Assembly: GCA_040882505.1 (NCBI GenBank)
Contig: JBBEBE010000013.1
Location: forward strand, 165,299 to 229,298
Direction: 5' to 3'
Length of the DNA stretch: 64,000 nt
Origin: JBBEBE01 sp040882505
GTDB lineage: Bacteria; Bacteroidota; Rhodothermia; Balneolales; Balneolaceae
The translations under genes were made by a program, and so were the position numbers. The notes beneath the pieces are model-generated. The model worked only from the letters and a program-made list of their open reading frames with translations, did no database searches and was not told the DNA's origin. This document shows, piece by piece, positions 1 to 8,411 of the stretch (its first letter is position 1; every line of letters starts with the position of its first letter).

Positions 1-438
1 GATGCCTGGGGAATCGAGTTCACCCTGGACCAACGACTCTTTGAGAGTCTGAACTTCTCGGGAAGTTTCAACATTTATCAGTACGAACGGGAAGGGGCCT
101 ACCAAGGGGAAGACTATTCGAGCAACTCCAGCTCGTTCTATACCCGGGGACGGCTTCGGTGGCAATTCCTTCCTGGCTGGAATGCCCAAAGCTTTGCCTA
201 TTATCGTGGCGCCCGTCAAACAACCCAGGGACGGGACGGAAGTTCCTTCTTCATGGGAGCCGGGATCTCGAAACGCTTGATGGATCGACGACTCACGATC
301 TCCATGAATATCTGGGACTTGTTCAATTCACGAGCCAGTGAAGATGAAGTCATTGAACCAAACTCCTACACCCTGCGTGACAACAGCTGGTCCAACCGAA
401 CCGTACGCTTCAACATCCGGTACAACCTGGGAGGATAG
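1..438 (+). CDS. C-terminal end of an outer-membrane beta-barrel protein (TonB-dependent receptor-like), 5' truncated
   Basis: The frame is open from base 1 and stops at TAG 436-438, so only the last 145 residues are visible. They show alternating hydrophobic/polar strands rich in aromatic residues, such as LTISMNIWDLFNS and RFNIRYNL, joined by short charged turns. This is typical of the last barrel strands of TonB-dependent receptors or related Bacteroidota outer-membrane proteins. The phrase 'NIWDLFNS' followed by one more strand is a common ending in that group. No plug domain can be seen, so the ligand is unknown. It lies 143 bp upstream of korA on the same strand, with no evidence that they share a function. 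Confidence 0.7.
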   Translation, partial: DAWGIEFTLDQRLFESLNFSGSFNIYQYEREGAYQGEDYSSNSSSFYTRGRLRWQFLPGWNAQSFAYYRGARQTTQGRDGSSFFMGAGISKRLMDRRLTISMNIWDLFNSRASEDEVIEPNSYTLRDNSWSNRTVRFNIRYNLGG

Positions 439-581
439 CCTTGTAGAATCTGCCGGGCCGAACCGCTGACTTTCGGGAAAAGAACCCGTACCTTTCACGT
501 CAGGTATCTGCCTGGATACGAGTTCACGCCTGCCAGGCCGTCCATTCCGACAGTGTCAGGCGTTCACGACAACCCAGTTTC

Positions 582-2456
582 ATGGCATCGAACATTCAGA
601 TCCGTGAAGAGGTCACCATCCGGTTTGCAGGAGATTCCGGCGACGGAATGCAGCTCACCGGCACCCTTTTCACCAACACGTCTGCTCTGCAGGGCAATGA
701 CCTGAGAACCCTCCCCGAATTCCCCGCCGAAATCCGCGCTCCGGCCGGTACCGTTCCCGGAGTCTCCTCTTTCCAGCTCCATTTCGGCAGCAAAGAGATC
801 ATGACCCCGGGTGATGATTGCGATGTACTGGTCGCCATGAACTCTGCCGCACTGAAAGCGAACCTCCCGATGCTCAAGTCGGGCGGGACCATTATTGCCA
901 ACATCGCAGGGTTCGACAAGAAGAACCTGAATCTGGCTCACTACGGCGAGGAGAACAACCCACTCGAGGATGGGTCACTGGAGGGATACGAGGTGATCGA
1001 AGTCGATGTCACCAAACTGACCAAAGAGGCCCTCTCCGATACCGACCTCTCCTTCAAAGAGGTCGAACGTTGCAAAAACATGTTTGTCCTCGGTCTACTC
1101 TATTGGATGTATGACCGTCCACTGGATTCGACCATCCGGTTTCTGGAGACCAAGTTTGCAAAGAAGCCGGACATTGCCCGCTCCAACGTCCGGGTACTCA
1201 AGGATGGGTACCACTACGGAGAGACGACCGAAGTCTTCTCTGCCCGCGTATCGGTCCAGCAAGCTGCCATTGGCAAAGGAACCTATCGCAACATCACCGG
1301 AAATGATGCCACGGTACTCGGGCTGGTGGCGGCAACCGACAAGAGTCGATTGCCACTCTTTTTTGGCTCCTACCCGATCACTCCGGCGTCCGACATCCTT
1401 CACAGCTTGTCGGCCTACAAAAACTTCGGGATCTACACCTTCCAGGCCGAGGATGAAATCGCTGCCATCTCCTCCGCCATCGGGGCTTCGTTTGGCGGGA
1501 ATCTGGGCGTCACCAGCTCCTCCGGTCCGGGCGTCGCCCTGAAAGGAGAAGCCCTTGGACTGGCCGTCATGCTGGAACTCCCGTTGGTTCTCCTGAATGT
1601 ACAGCGCGCCGGCCCTTCTACAGGAATGCCAACCAAAACCGAACAGGCCGATCTGCTTCAGGCGATGTATGGTCGAAACGGTGAGAGTCCGGTCGTAATA
1701 CTGGCTCCATCCTCTCCGGCAGACTGTTTCCAGATGGCCTTCGACGCGTGCCGGATTGCAATTGAACACATGACCCCGGTCATCTTTCTCTCCGACGGAT
1801 ATCTGGCCAATGGTTCGGAACCGTGGCGATTTCCCAAAGCAGCCGATCTTCCGGACATCCATGCCCGATTCGAGCCGGGCCGAACCGAGAACGGAGAACC
1901 GTTCCTTCCCTACAAACGGGACGAACGCCACGTCCGATCCTGGGCCATTCCCGGAACTCCCGGAATCGAACACCGGGTCGGTGGATTGGAGAAGGAGCAC
2001 GAGACCGGAAATGTCTCTTACGATCCGGACAACCACCAGCAGATGGTACATCTTCGGAAAGCGAAGGTACAAGCCGTTGCCGATACCATCCCCGAACAGA
2101 CGCTGGACCAAGGCGAGGAACGGGGCGATCTGTTGGTTCTCAGCTGGGGAGGGACCTACGGGTCGGTTCGGACAGCTGTAAAGGATCTGATCGAAGAGGG
2201 TGCATCAGTTTCACACGCCCATCTCCGATATTTGAACCCGTTCCCGAAAAATCTGGGGGGCATGCTTGAACGGTTCGACACAATTGTGGTACCCGAAATC
2301 AATGACGGTCAACTGGTCCGACTCATTCGGGATCAGTTTGAACGACCTGCACGCGGGATCAACAAGATCAAGGGTCGCCCTTTCTGGGTCGACGAATTGA
2401 AAGAGGAGATTCGTGACCACCTCTCCTCGAAAACAGTAGCCCAATCGAACGGATGA
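582..2456 (+). CDS. korA: 2-oxoacid:ferredoxin oxidoreductase, fused gamma/alpha subunit
   Basis: This 624-residue protein is the large subunit of a ferredoxin-dependent 2-oxoacid (probably 2-oxoglutarate) oxidoreductase, which decarboxylates the acid to its acyl-CoA and reduces ferredoxin. The N-terminal ~200 residues are the gamma domain, with a glycine-rich GDSGDGMQLTG segment near residue 17. The pyrimidine-binding alpha domain follows, with SYPITPASDILH near residue 264, then QAEDEIAA and TSSSGPGVALK. Length fits the fused KorA type. korB starts 4 bp after the stop, so the two subunits are co-transcribed. The 2-oxoglutarate preference is inferred from the two-subunit architecture; pyruvate or a branched-chain acid cannot be excluded. 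No good Shine-Dalgarno site precedes the ATG. Confidence 0.93.
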   Translation: MASNIQIREEVTIRFAGDSGDGMQLTGTLFTNTSALQGNDLRTLPEFPAEIRAPAGTVPGVSSFQLHFGSKEIMTPGDDCDVLVAMNSAALKANLPMLKSGGTIIANIAGFDKKNLNLAHYGEENNPLEDGSLEGYEVIEVDVTKLTKEALSDTDLSFKEVERCKNMFVLGLLYWMYDRPLDSTIRFLETKFAKKPDIARSNVRVLKDGYHYGETTEVFSARVSVQQAAIGKGTYRNITGNDATVLGLVAATDKSRLPLFFGSYPITPASDILHSLSAYKNFGIYTFQAEDEIAAISSAIGASFGGNLGVTSSSGPGVALKGEALGLAVMLELPLVLLNVQRAGPSTGMPTKTEQADLLQAMYGRNGESPVVILAPSSPADCFQMAFDACRIAIEHMTPVIFLSDGYLANGSEPWRFPKAADLPDIHARFEPGRTENGEPFLPYKRDERHVRSWAIPGTPGIEHRVGGLEKEHETGNVSYDPDNHQQMVHLRKAKVQAVADTIPEQTLDQGEERGDLLVLSWGGTYGSVRTAVKDLIEEGASVSHAHLRYLNPFPKNLGGMLERFDTIVVPEINDGQLVRLIRDQFERPARGINKIKGRPFWVDELKEEIRDHLSSKTVAQSNG

Positions 2457-2460
2457 CACC

Positions 2461-3558
2461 ATGGAAACCTTGATTAACGAACATCTATCGAGTGGAAACG
2501 GCAACGGAGAGACCGTCGAATACAACAGCAAGGACTTCTCCTCCGATCAAGATGTGCGTTGGTGCCCGGGTTGTGGGGACTACACCATCCTGAAACAGGT
2601 TCAAAACACGATGCCGGACATTGGAGTCCCCCGGGAGAAGATTGTATTCATCTCCGGAATCGGTTGTGCTGCCCGCTTCCCGTATTATATGAACACATTC
2701 GGAATGCACTCGATCCACGGACGGGCACCGGCCATTGCCACCGGACTCAAGATCGCCCGGCCCGACCTGAGTGTTTGGATTATCACCGGCGATGGCGACT
2801 CGCTGTCGATCGGAGCCAATCACTTTATCCAGATCTTGCGTCGAAACGTCAACGTAAATCTGTTGCTCTTCAACAATCAAATATACGGGCTGACTAAAGG
2901 GCAGTACTCTCCCTCTTCCCCGGAAGGTGCCGTCACCAAATCGACTCCGTACGGATCGCTGGATCACCCCATCAATCCACTCGCCCTGAGCCTTGGATCG
3001 GATGGATCTTTTGTCGCCCGAACCATGGATCGGGACCCGAAGCACCTTCAACAGATGCTCAAACGTGCCAATGCACATCAAGGCACCTCCATGTTGGAGA
3101 TTTATCAGAACTGCATTGTCTTCAACGACGGTGCGTTTGAACTCTTTACCGACAAGAAATCCCGCCCGAGAGAAGCCATCTATCTGGAAGACGGTGCCCC
3201 CTTGGTCTTCGGAAGCAAAGAGGAGAGAGGTATCCGCCTGGACGGTCTGAAACCGGAGATGGTGGATCTGACAAGCGGAGAATGGAGCCAGGAAGATCTC
3301 TGGGTCCACGACTCAACCGATTCGACCAAAGCCCACCTGCTCTCCCGCTTCTTCGACGCACCGGAAAAAGGAGATGACCACCACTTCCCGCGTCCGTTCG
3401 GCGTTCTTTACGAATCTCGGCGACGCTGCTACGACGAGAGCGTTCACGAACAAGCCGAAGCCACACTCTCCCGAAAAGGGAAGGGGGACCTCGACGAGCT
3501 CCTCCGCGGATCAGAGACCTGGGAGGTTCAATCCTCTTCCCCCGCATCCAGAGACTGA
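2461..3558 (+). CDS. korB: 2-oxoacid:ferredoxin oxidoreductase, beta subunit
   Basis: This is the thiamine-diphosphate-binding subunit that partners KorA. WCPGCGDYTILKQ (Cys35, Cys38) is the family signature near the N-terminus. GIGCAARFPYY and the TPP/Mg motif GDGDSLSIGANH (around residue 117, with NNQIYGLTKGQ further on) follow. At 365 residues it is slightly long for the family because of a tail after residue ~300. Only CPGC-type cysteines are evident, so the Fe-S cluster is likely a single one, as in two-subunit enzymes. Electrons would go to a ferredoxin such as the one at 24560-24901, though that link is only inferred. Its stop codon lies inside a terminator-like hairpin. Confidence 0.93.
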   Translation: METLINEHLSSGNGNGETVEYNSKDFSSDQDVRWCPGCGDYTILKQVQNTMPDIGVPREKIVFISGIGCAARFPYYMNTFGMHSIHGRAPAIATGLKIARPDLSVWIITGDGDSLSIGANHFIQILRRNVNVNLLLFNNQIYGLTKGQYSPSSPEGAVTKSTPYGSLDHPINPLALSLGSDGSFVARTMDRDPKHLQQMLKRANAHQGTSMLEIYQNCIVFNDGAFELFTDKKSRPREAIYLEDGAPLVFGSKEERGIRLDGLKPEMVDLTSGEWSQEDLWVHDSTDSTKAHLLSRFFDAPEKGDDHHFPRPFGVLYESRRRCYDESVHEQAEATLSRKGKGDLDELLRGSETWEVQSSSPASRD

Positions 3559-3596
3559 ACACCAACTGGATGCGGGTTTCACAACTTCGGTTTTTT
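3541..3596 (+). terminator. Hairpin overlapping the korB stop codon
   Basis: An 11-bp perfect inverted repeat, CCCGCATCCAG (3541-3551) and CTGGATGCGGG (3566-3576), encloses the korB stop. It is followed by TTTC and a T6 run at 3591-3596. It probably ends the korAB transcript. The second T-run is rather far from the stem, so efficiency is uncertain. Confidence 0.6.
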
Positions 3597-3649
3597 GACT
3601 ATCGTTGTTCAAACCGAGAACCGCCCTGTGAGTGGTGGTACGAGCGAAC

Positions 3650-5041
3650 ATGCGATTGAACCGAATGTCTATGATTTCCAATCATCTCCGATCCATTTTC
3701 TATTTTTATTTCCTGGCGGGCATCCTTTTGCTTCTCTCTGGATGCACGACCCAATCCCTGTATGCGCAATCCGAAGACCCCTCTTCACGACAGTTGGAGC
3801 TCATCGAAGAGAACATGGCCGAGTGGCAGGAACTCTATCGTTCGCTCCACGCTAACCCTGAACTATCCGGTCAGGAACGGGAGACTTCGCGTCGATTGGC
3901 TCAAGAGCTGAATAAGCTCGGACTCGACGTAACGGAGGGAGTCGGCGGATTTGGAGTCGTTGGAGTTCTCGAGAATGGGCCCGGACCGGTTGTTCTCCTC
4001 CGAAGCGATATGGATGCATTACCCATTGAAGAGCAAACCGGTGCCCCGTACGCCAGTGAAAAACGAGCCCTATTGGACGACGGCACGGAGACCCCTGTCA
4101 TGCATGCGTGTGGGCACGACATGCACATGACCACCATGGTAGCCACCGTGGATCTGCTCGTGGCGCAGAAAGAGCAGTGGAGCGGGACATTGGTTGCCAT
4201 TGGACAACCGGCCGAAGAGACTCTGCAGGGTGCTCGCGCGATGATCGAAGATGGATTGTTCGAACGATTCCCCGAACCGGACTACATGCTGGCCCTTCAC
4301 ATGGATTCCGAGTTGCCAGCTGGAGAGGTAGGCATGAAATATGGGTATTTCTACGCCAATATTGACACCGGTGTCATCACGGTTCATGGCCGGGGAGGCC
4401 ATGGTGCCTATCCGAATCGGGCCAACGATCCCGTATTGACCGCCTCCCGTTTGGTGACCGACCTCCACACCATTGTGAGCCGCGAAGTTGCCGCGACTGA
4501 ATTTGTAACCCTCTCGGTCGGCTCTATTCAGAGTGGCACGGCTGCCAATATTGTTCCGGAGAGTGCCGTACTGAAACTCACCCTTCGAACACATGGTGAT
4601 CGCCTTCGGGAACGCATGATTCAACGAATCGAAGAGAAGTCAAAAGCAGCCGGTCTCTCTTCCGGGCTGCCGGAATCGGAGTGGCCCGATGTAGAATGGC
4701 TCGAAGATGGACAGGTTGCATCTGTCTACAACACACCCTCTCTCGGAGAATCCCTGGAACGAAGTTTTCGGAAGGTACTGGATGACGAATCGCTCCACGT
4801 AGCCCAATTCGGAACCATGTATGGAGAGGATTTTGGAGAGTACGGTTCGGCTCGACCGGATACACCGGCGTTTATCTTCAAAGTGGGTTCCGTTTCCGAG
4901 CAGCAGATGGATTCCGTTGATGGCGATTTGACCCGGGTTCCGGGTACTCACTCACCCCGATTCCTGCCGGACCCGGAGAAAACTCTTCAAACGGGCGCCC
5001 TTGTCATGAGTCAATCCATTCTGGACCTTCTTCAACCGTAA
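3650..5041 (+). CDS. M20D-family metallopeptidase/amidohydrolase, predicted lipoprotein
   Basis: Di-metal amidohydrolase of the M20D group (IAA-amino acid hydrolase, hippurate hydrolase or N-acyl amino acid hydrolase type). HACGHDMH carries the first metal ligands, PAEETLQGA holds the catalytic/bridging Glu pair, and GGHGAYPNRANDP is the lid-domain motif. The N-terminus has a hydrophobic stretch ending in LLLSGC, a lipobox, so the enzyme is probably membrane-anchored and faces the periplasm. The frame is open from a GTG at 3632. ATG 3650 is chosen here, and ATGs at 3665 and 3671 would give a shorter, more usual signal peptide. The natural substrate cannot be read from the sequence. Confidence 0.85.
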   Translation: MRLNRMSMISNHLRSIFYFYFLAGILLLLSGCTTQSLYAQSEDPSSRQLELIEENMAEWQELYRSLHANPELSGQERETSRRLAQELNKLGLDVTEGVGGFGVVGVLENGPGPVVLLRSDMDALPIEEQTGAPYASEKRALLDDGTETPVMHACGHDMHMTTMVATVDLLVAQKEQWSGTLVAIGQPAEETLQGARAMIEDGLFERFPEPDYMLALHMDSELPAGEVGMKYGYFYANIDTGVITVHGRGGHGAYPNRANDPVLTASRLVTDLHTIVSREVAATEFVTLSVGSIQSGTAANIVPESAVLKLTLRTHGDRLRERMIQRIEEKSKAAGLSSGLPESEWPDVEWLEDGQVASVYNTPSLGESLERSFRKVLDDESLHVAQFGTMYGEDFGEYGSARPDTPAFIFKVGSVSEQQMDSVDGDLTRVPGTHSPRFLPDPEKTLQTGALVMSQSILDLLQP

Positions 5042-5084
5042 CGAATTGCAATGCCCCGGAGAACCCTTTGATGTCGAATTGCAA
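5042..5084. repeat. Direct repeat CGAATTGCAA, 33 bp apart, upstream of the sensor kinase
   Basis: CGAATTGCAA occurs at 5042-5051 and again at 5075-5084, a spacing of 33 bp or about three helical turns. It lies 54-96 bp before the start of the histidine kinase gene. Each copy contains the palindrome TTGCAA. A regulator-binding function is only a suggestion. Confidence 0.3.
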
Positions 5085-5137
5085 ATCATCAATGGCAATG
5101 GTGCCTCAAGCAACTTGATGGAAGATCCAAAGATCCA

Positions 5138-7498
5138 ATGACGCCGAACGATTATCAACTACTCTTCCGTACCTCCTGGGTGCCTACACTGATCCTGAAA
5201 CCGGATGCCCCTCATTTTACAATTGTGGATGTCAATGACGCCTATTTGGAGGCGACCCACAGTCAAAAAGAGGACCTGATTGGACACGGGTTATTCGAGG
5301 CATTTCCGGACAATCCTGCCCAGCCTGAGTCGGATGGCGTGAGAAAATTGGATGTCTCCCTTCAGGAGGTGATCTCGCATGGGAAACCGCATGTCATGGG
5401 CCTGGTGCGATACGACATTCCGGTGCGTAATCAGAAAGGAACCTTCGAGACCAGTTGGTGGGAACCCCGGAATCTGCCGGTTTTCGATTCAGACGGGACC
5501 CTTGCATGGATACAGCACACCGTTCAAAAAGTCGTGGACCAGGAACGAATTCGGGTCCATCACCTCCAGAACCTGGAACGATTGGAACGATCGATTCTGG
5601 AGCACTATGAACGGGAAGAGAGTCCGATTGAAGATCTGCTCCACCGCTATCTGACGGGTATCGAACAGCTCCACCCGGGGATGTTCACATCCATAATGGA
5701 GCTTCGGGACGGGCTTCTTCAGCCCTGGGTCGCACCTTCACTGCCGGAGTCGTTCCAACTCGTTCTGAAAGATCTCAAACCCGGCCCTGACAAAGGATCC
5801 TGCGGGACATCTGCCTGGTTCAACCAGAAAGTCATCACCCGCGACGTACGAACGGATCCGCGATGGGAGATTTTTCGCGACAAGATCGCTCCATTTCCTT
5901 ATCGATCGTGTTGGTCCTGGCCCTTGCTCTCCGGAGACGGTGAGATCATCGCGACACTGGCACTGTACTTCGAACGCCCGAATGTACCGGACGATCTGGA
6001 GTCGCTCACACTCGAACGCACTTCTCATCTGCTTCAGATTATACTGGACAACCATCGGAAGGAGGAAGAGATTCGACTTACCAACGAGCGATACCACTAC
6101 ATTAATCTCGCCTCCAATGAAGCGATCTACGACTGGGACATTCTCAAAGACCAACTGGAGTGGGGCGATATCTACTTTCGGGAGTATGCAGATCCGGAAG
6201 ACGAGCGTTTGTTGCCGATACGCCAGTGGACGGAACACCTCCACCCCGATCAGCGAGACAAGATCATGATCGACCTGCAACAAACCCTTGAAGATCCGGA
6301 GCAGACAATCTGGAGCTCTTCCTACCGGTTCCGAAAGAAAAACGGGCAGTATGCATACGTCGACGAACAGGGATACATCGTTCGGGATTCTCTCGGTCAG
6401 GCCATTCGCATGATCGGTACCATGCGCGACATGACCGAGAGAAACGAATTGGAAATTCTGCTGAATCGTACGCATCACATTGCACGCATCGGGTCCTGGG
6501 ATGTAGACCTGATCAATGATACCGTCTTCATCTCGGAATCTGCGCGAGAAATGTTTGATTTGGGTTCAACTACGCCCATTACACTCGAAAATGCTCTCTC
6601 GTTCTATGACAAAAGCGAGCGGTCAAAATTGAATTTCGCTTTCATGCAATGTGTCAAGGAGGGGACACCCTTCGATTTGGAAGTAAAGGCTGTCTTGCGG
6701 GATGGATCAGAGAGATGGATCCGGGTATTGGGAGAAGCCGACCGAGCCAATGATCGAACCCTGCGGGTATATGGATCCTTTCAGGATATTACCGATGCGC
6801 ACCAACGACAAAAAGATCTGCTTCTCTCTCTTCAGGAAAAAGAGACTCTGCTGTCGGAGATTCACCACCGGGTCAAAAACAATCTGGCCGTTGTTTCGGC
6901 CATGATGCAACTACAGGCCGCCACCATTGAAAACCCGGATCTGGTGGACATTCTGCAGAGTAGCGTGATCCGGATCAAAACCATGGCCAACATTCACGAA
7001 CAACTCTATCGATCGAAAAGCTTCTCCAAGATCGACTTTTCGGCCAGTCTTCAGCAGCTTATTTCCGAAATATTGGCGCCATACGAGTCGGTTCAGCCCA
7101 TCGAGAAACAGATTCAATGCTGCTCATTGACATTGAGCATTCAACAAGCCATTCCCTGTTCACTGATTGTGAACGAGGTCATGACCAATATTGTCAAGCA
7201 CGCCTTCCCCGTTGGTGATTCCACGCATCCCTCCGGTGAGTTCCCTCGTGTAGAGGTTCGGCTACAGAGTGAACATGACCGGGTGCTTCTGGAGATTTGC
7301 GACAACGGGATTGGACTCCCTTTAAAATTGCAACCGGATCAGGAGGAGACCCTCGGCATGAAATTGATTCACCAGCTTACCTGGCAACTGGATGGAACGT
7401 GTGAGCTTAAAAGACGTTCCGAAGAGTCAGGCACGGGTTTCATGCTCTCATTTACGCGATCCAAGGGTCGGCAACAAGCACCCGACCGACTCACGTGA
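5138..7498 (+). CDS. Hybrid PAS/GAF sensor histidine kinase (HisKA_2/HWE-like)
   Basis: This 786-residue kinase has no transmembrane helix and is probably cytosolic. In order it has an N-terminal PAS domain (about 1-140, with TIVDVNDAYLEAT), a GAF domain (about 170-320), two further PAS domains (about 325-440 and 445-560), and a HisKA_2 dimerisation helix with EIHHRVKNNLAVVSAMMQLQ (His576/577). An HATPase domain follows with N-box NEVMTNIVKHAF and G-box DNGIGLP. The helix type is that of Bacteroidota kinases that often work with stand-alone response regulators. No receiver or regulator gene is adjacent, so the partner and signal are unknown. The final residues converge on tatA. Confidence 0.88.
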   Translation: MTPNDYQLLFRTSWVPTLILKPDAPHFTIVDVNDAYLEATHSQKEDLIGHGLFEAFPDNPAQPESDGVRKLDVSLQEVISHGKPHVMGLVRYDIPVRNQKGTFETSWWEPRNLPVFDSDGTLAWIQHTVQKVVDQERIRVHHLQNLERLERSILEHYEREESPIEDLLHRYLTGIEQLHPGMFTSIMELRDGLLQPWVAPSLPESFQLVLKDLKPGPDKGSCGTSAWFNQKVITRDVRTDPRWEIFRDKIAPFPYRSCWSWPLLSGDGEIIATLALYFERPNVPDDLESLTLERTSHLLQIILDNHRKEEEIRLTNERYHYINLASNEAIYDWDILKDQLEWGDIYFREYADPEDERLLPIRQWTEHLHPDQRDKIMIDLQQTLEDPEQTIWSSSYRFRKKNGQYAYVDEQGYIVRDSLGQAIRMIGTMRDMTERNELEILLNRTHHIARIGSWDVDLINDTVFISESAREMFDLGSTTPITLENALSFYDKSERSKLNFAFMQCVKEGTPFDLEVKAVLRDGSERWIRVLGEADRANDRTLRVYGSFQDITDAHQRQKDLLLSLQEKETLLSEIHHRVKNNLAVVSAMMQLQAATIENPDLVDILQSSVIRIKTMANIHEQLYRSKSFSKIDFSASLQQLISEILAPYESVQPIEKQIQCCSLTLSIQQAIPCSLIVNEVMTNIVKHAFPVGDSTHPSGEFPRVEVRLQSEHDRVLLEICDNGIGLPLKLQPDQEETLGMKLIHQLTWQLDGTCELKRRSEESGTGFMLSFTRSKGRQQAPDRLT

Positions 7499-7539
7499 TT
7501 CTGTACGGAGTCCAGGAAAAACCGACCGGAACCGATCAA

Positions 7540-7761
7540 TCAGGCTTTTTGATTCTCATCTCTCGCCGAAGAACGATCGGACGTGGGTGTCGAAGACTCC
7601 GAGCCCGACTCCACCTCTTCCGGATCCTTCTCTTTGGCACGTTTGAACTCGACGTACCCTTGAGCCAATCCGCGTGCCATGCCGGGAATTCGCTTGGCAC
7701 CAAAAAACAGAATCAATATAACAATGATGATGGCCCATTCGGCCATTCCAAAAGATCCCAT
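7540..7761 (-). CDS. tatA: Twin-arginine translocase subunit TatA/TatE
   Basis: A 73-residue protein with one N-terminal membrane helix (about residues 5-21) followed by FFGAKRIPGMARGLAQG and FKRAK. This is the hinge and amphipathic helix arrangement of TatA (phenylalanine-glycine at the hinge, then a basic amphipathic helix). The C-terminal tail is short, acidic and serine-rich. TatA multimers form the pore for folded proteins carrying RR signal peptides. A clear AGGAG lies 5 bases before the ATG. No tatB or tatC is adjacent, as is common in this group. It follows the DUF4168 gene on the same strand. Confidence 0.9.
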   Translation of the reverse strand: MGSFGMAEWAIIIVILILFFGAKRIPGMARGLAQGYVEFKRAKEKDPEEVESGSESSTPTSDRSSARDENQKA

Positions 7762-7783
7762 AGTCGCTCCTTCTATCTATTGA

Positions 7784-8302
7784 TTACGGCTGTTCATCCT
7801 GCTCAACAACCCGATTCATTCGGTCTTGAAGAGAGGGGAAATTCTGTAGTGCATGAAAAATCTGTTGATAGCGGCCAACATCCAGGCCCTCTTGTGCCAA
7901 TTGAACAAATACCTGTTCCCGGGCATCCAGTTCAATCTTCACCATTTGTGGCTCCAATTGGTTCAGTATGGCTTCCTCTTCCTGCGTAATTTCGTTTTCC
8001 AGGGTCATGGACGGATCGTTGAACGAGGCAGCCAACTCTGAAAATCGCTCCATCCCCAGACCACTCTCCTCAACTGCAGCAATAATCTCTTCCCGAGCCG
8101 TTTGTTGTACGTCGCCTATTCGATCCGAGGAGATCGCAAACCGCTGAAGCTCCTCATCACTGACCTCTTCCGGCGAGGAGATCGGTTCTGGATTCTGCAT
8201 CTGGCCGCTCTCCTGTGCCGAGAGCCGGACAGGTGCCAATCCGACCACCAACAGGAGCACAAACAGTTTTGAAAACGGGGTGTTGATCACAATTTCAAAC
8301 AT
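7784..8302 (-). CDS. DUF4168-like exported protein
   Basis: The frame opens at 8362, but three consecutive ATGs (8308, 8305, 8302) precede a standard signal peptide (FVLLLVVGLAPVRLSAQ), so a start there is preferred. The mature part is acidic and helical. A DUF4168-like repeat appears twice in weak form: EIIAAVEESGLGMERFSELAASF and, near the C-terminus, LAQEGLDVGRYQQIFHALQ followed by LQDRM. This family is periplasmic and of unknown function. The gene lies 22 bp upstream of tatA on the same strand, which suggests co-transcription but says little about its role. Confidence 0.7.
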   Translation of the reverse strand: MFEIVINTPFSKLFVLLLVVGLAPVRLSAQESGQMQNPEPISSPEEVSDEELQRFAISSDRIGDVQQTAREEIIAAVEESGLGMERFSELAASFNDPSMTLENEITQEEEAILNQLEPQMVKIELDAREQVFVQLAQEGLDVGRYQQIFHALQNFPSLQDRMNRVVEQDEQP

Positions 8303-8411
8303 CATCATTATTTTTTGTAGCTGTATCGGCTGATTCCCTTCGACGCCGTTGAATGGATTCAAACAAGCCGGTACGATTTACAACCCTGCATTGCGGCAGT
8401 ATAACGAATTC

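Noticed and set aside
1095..2111. 338-residue minus-strand frame over korA
   Set aside because: Antisense shadow of a conserved enzyme gene without any recognised domain.
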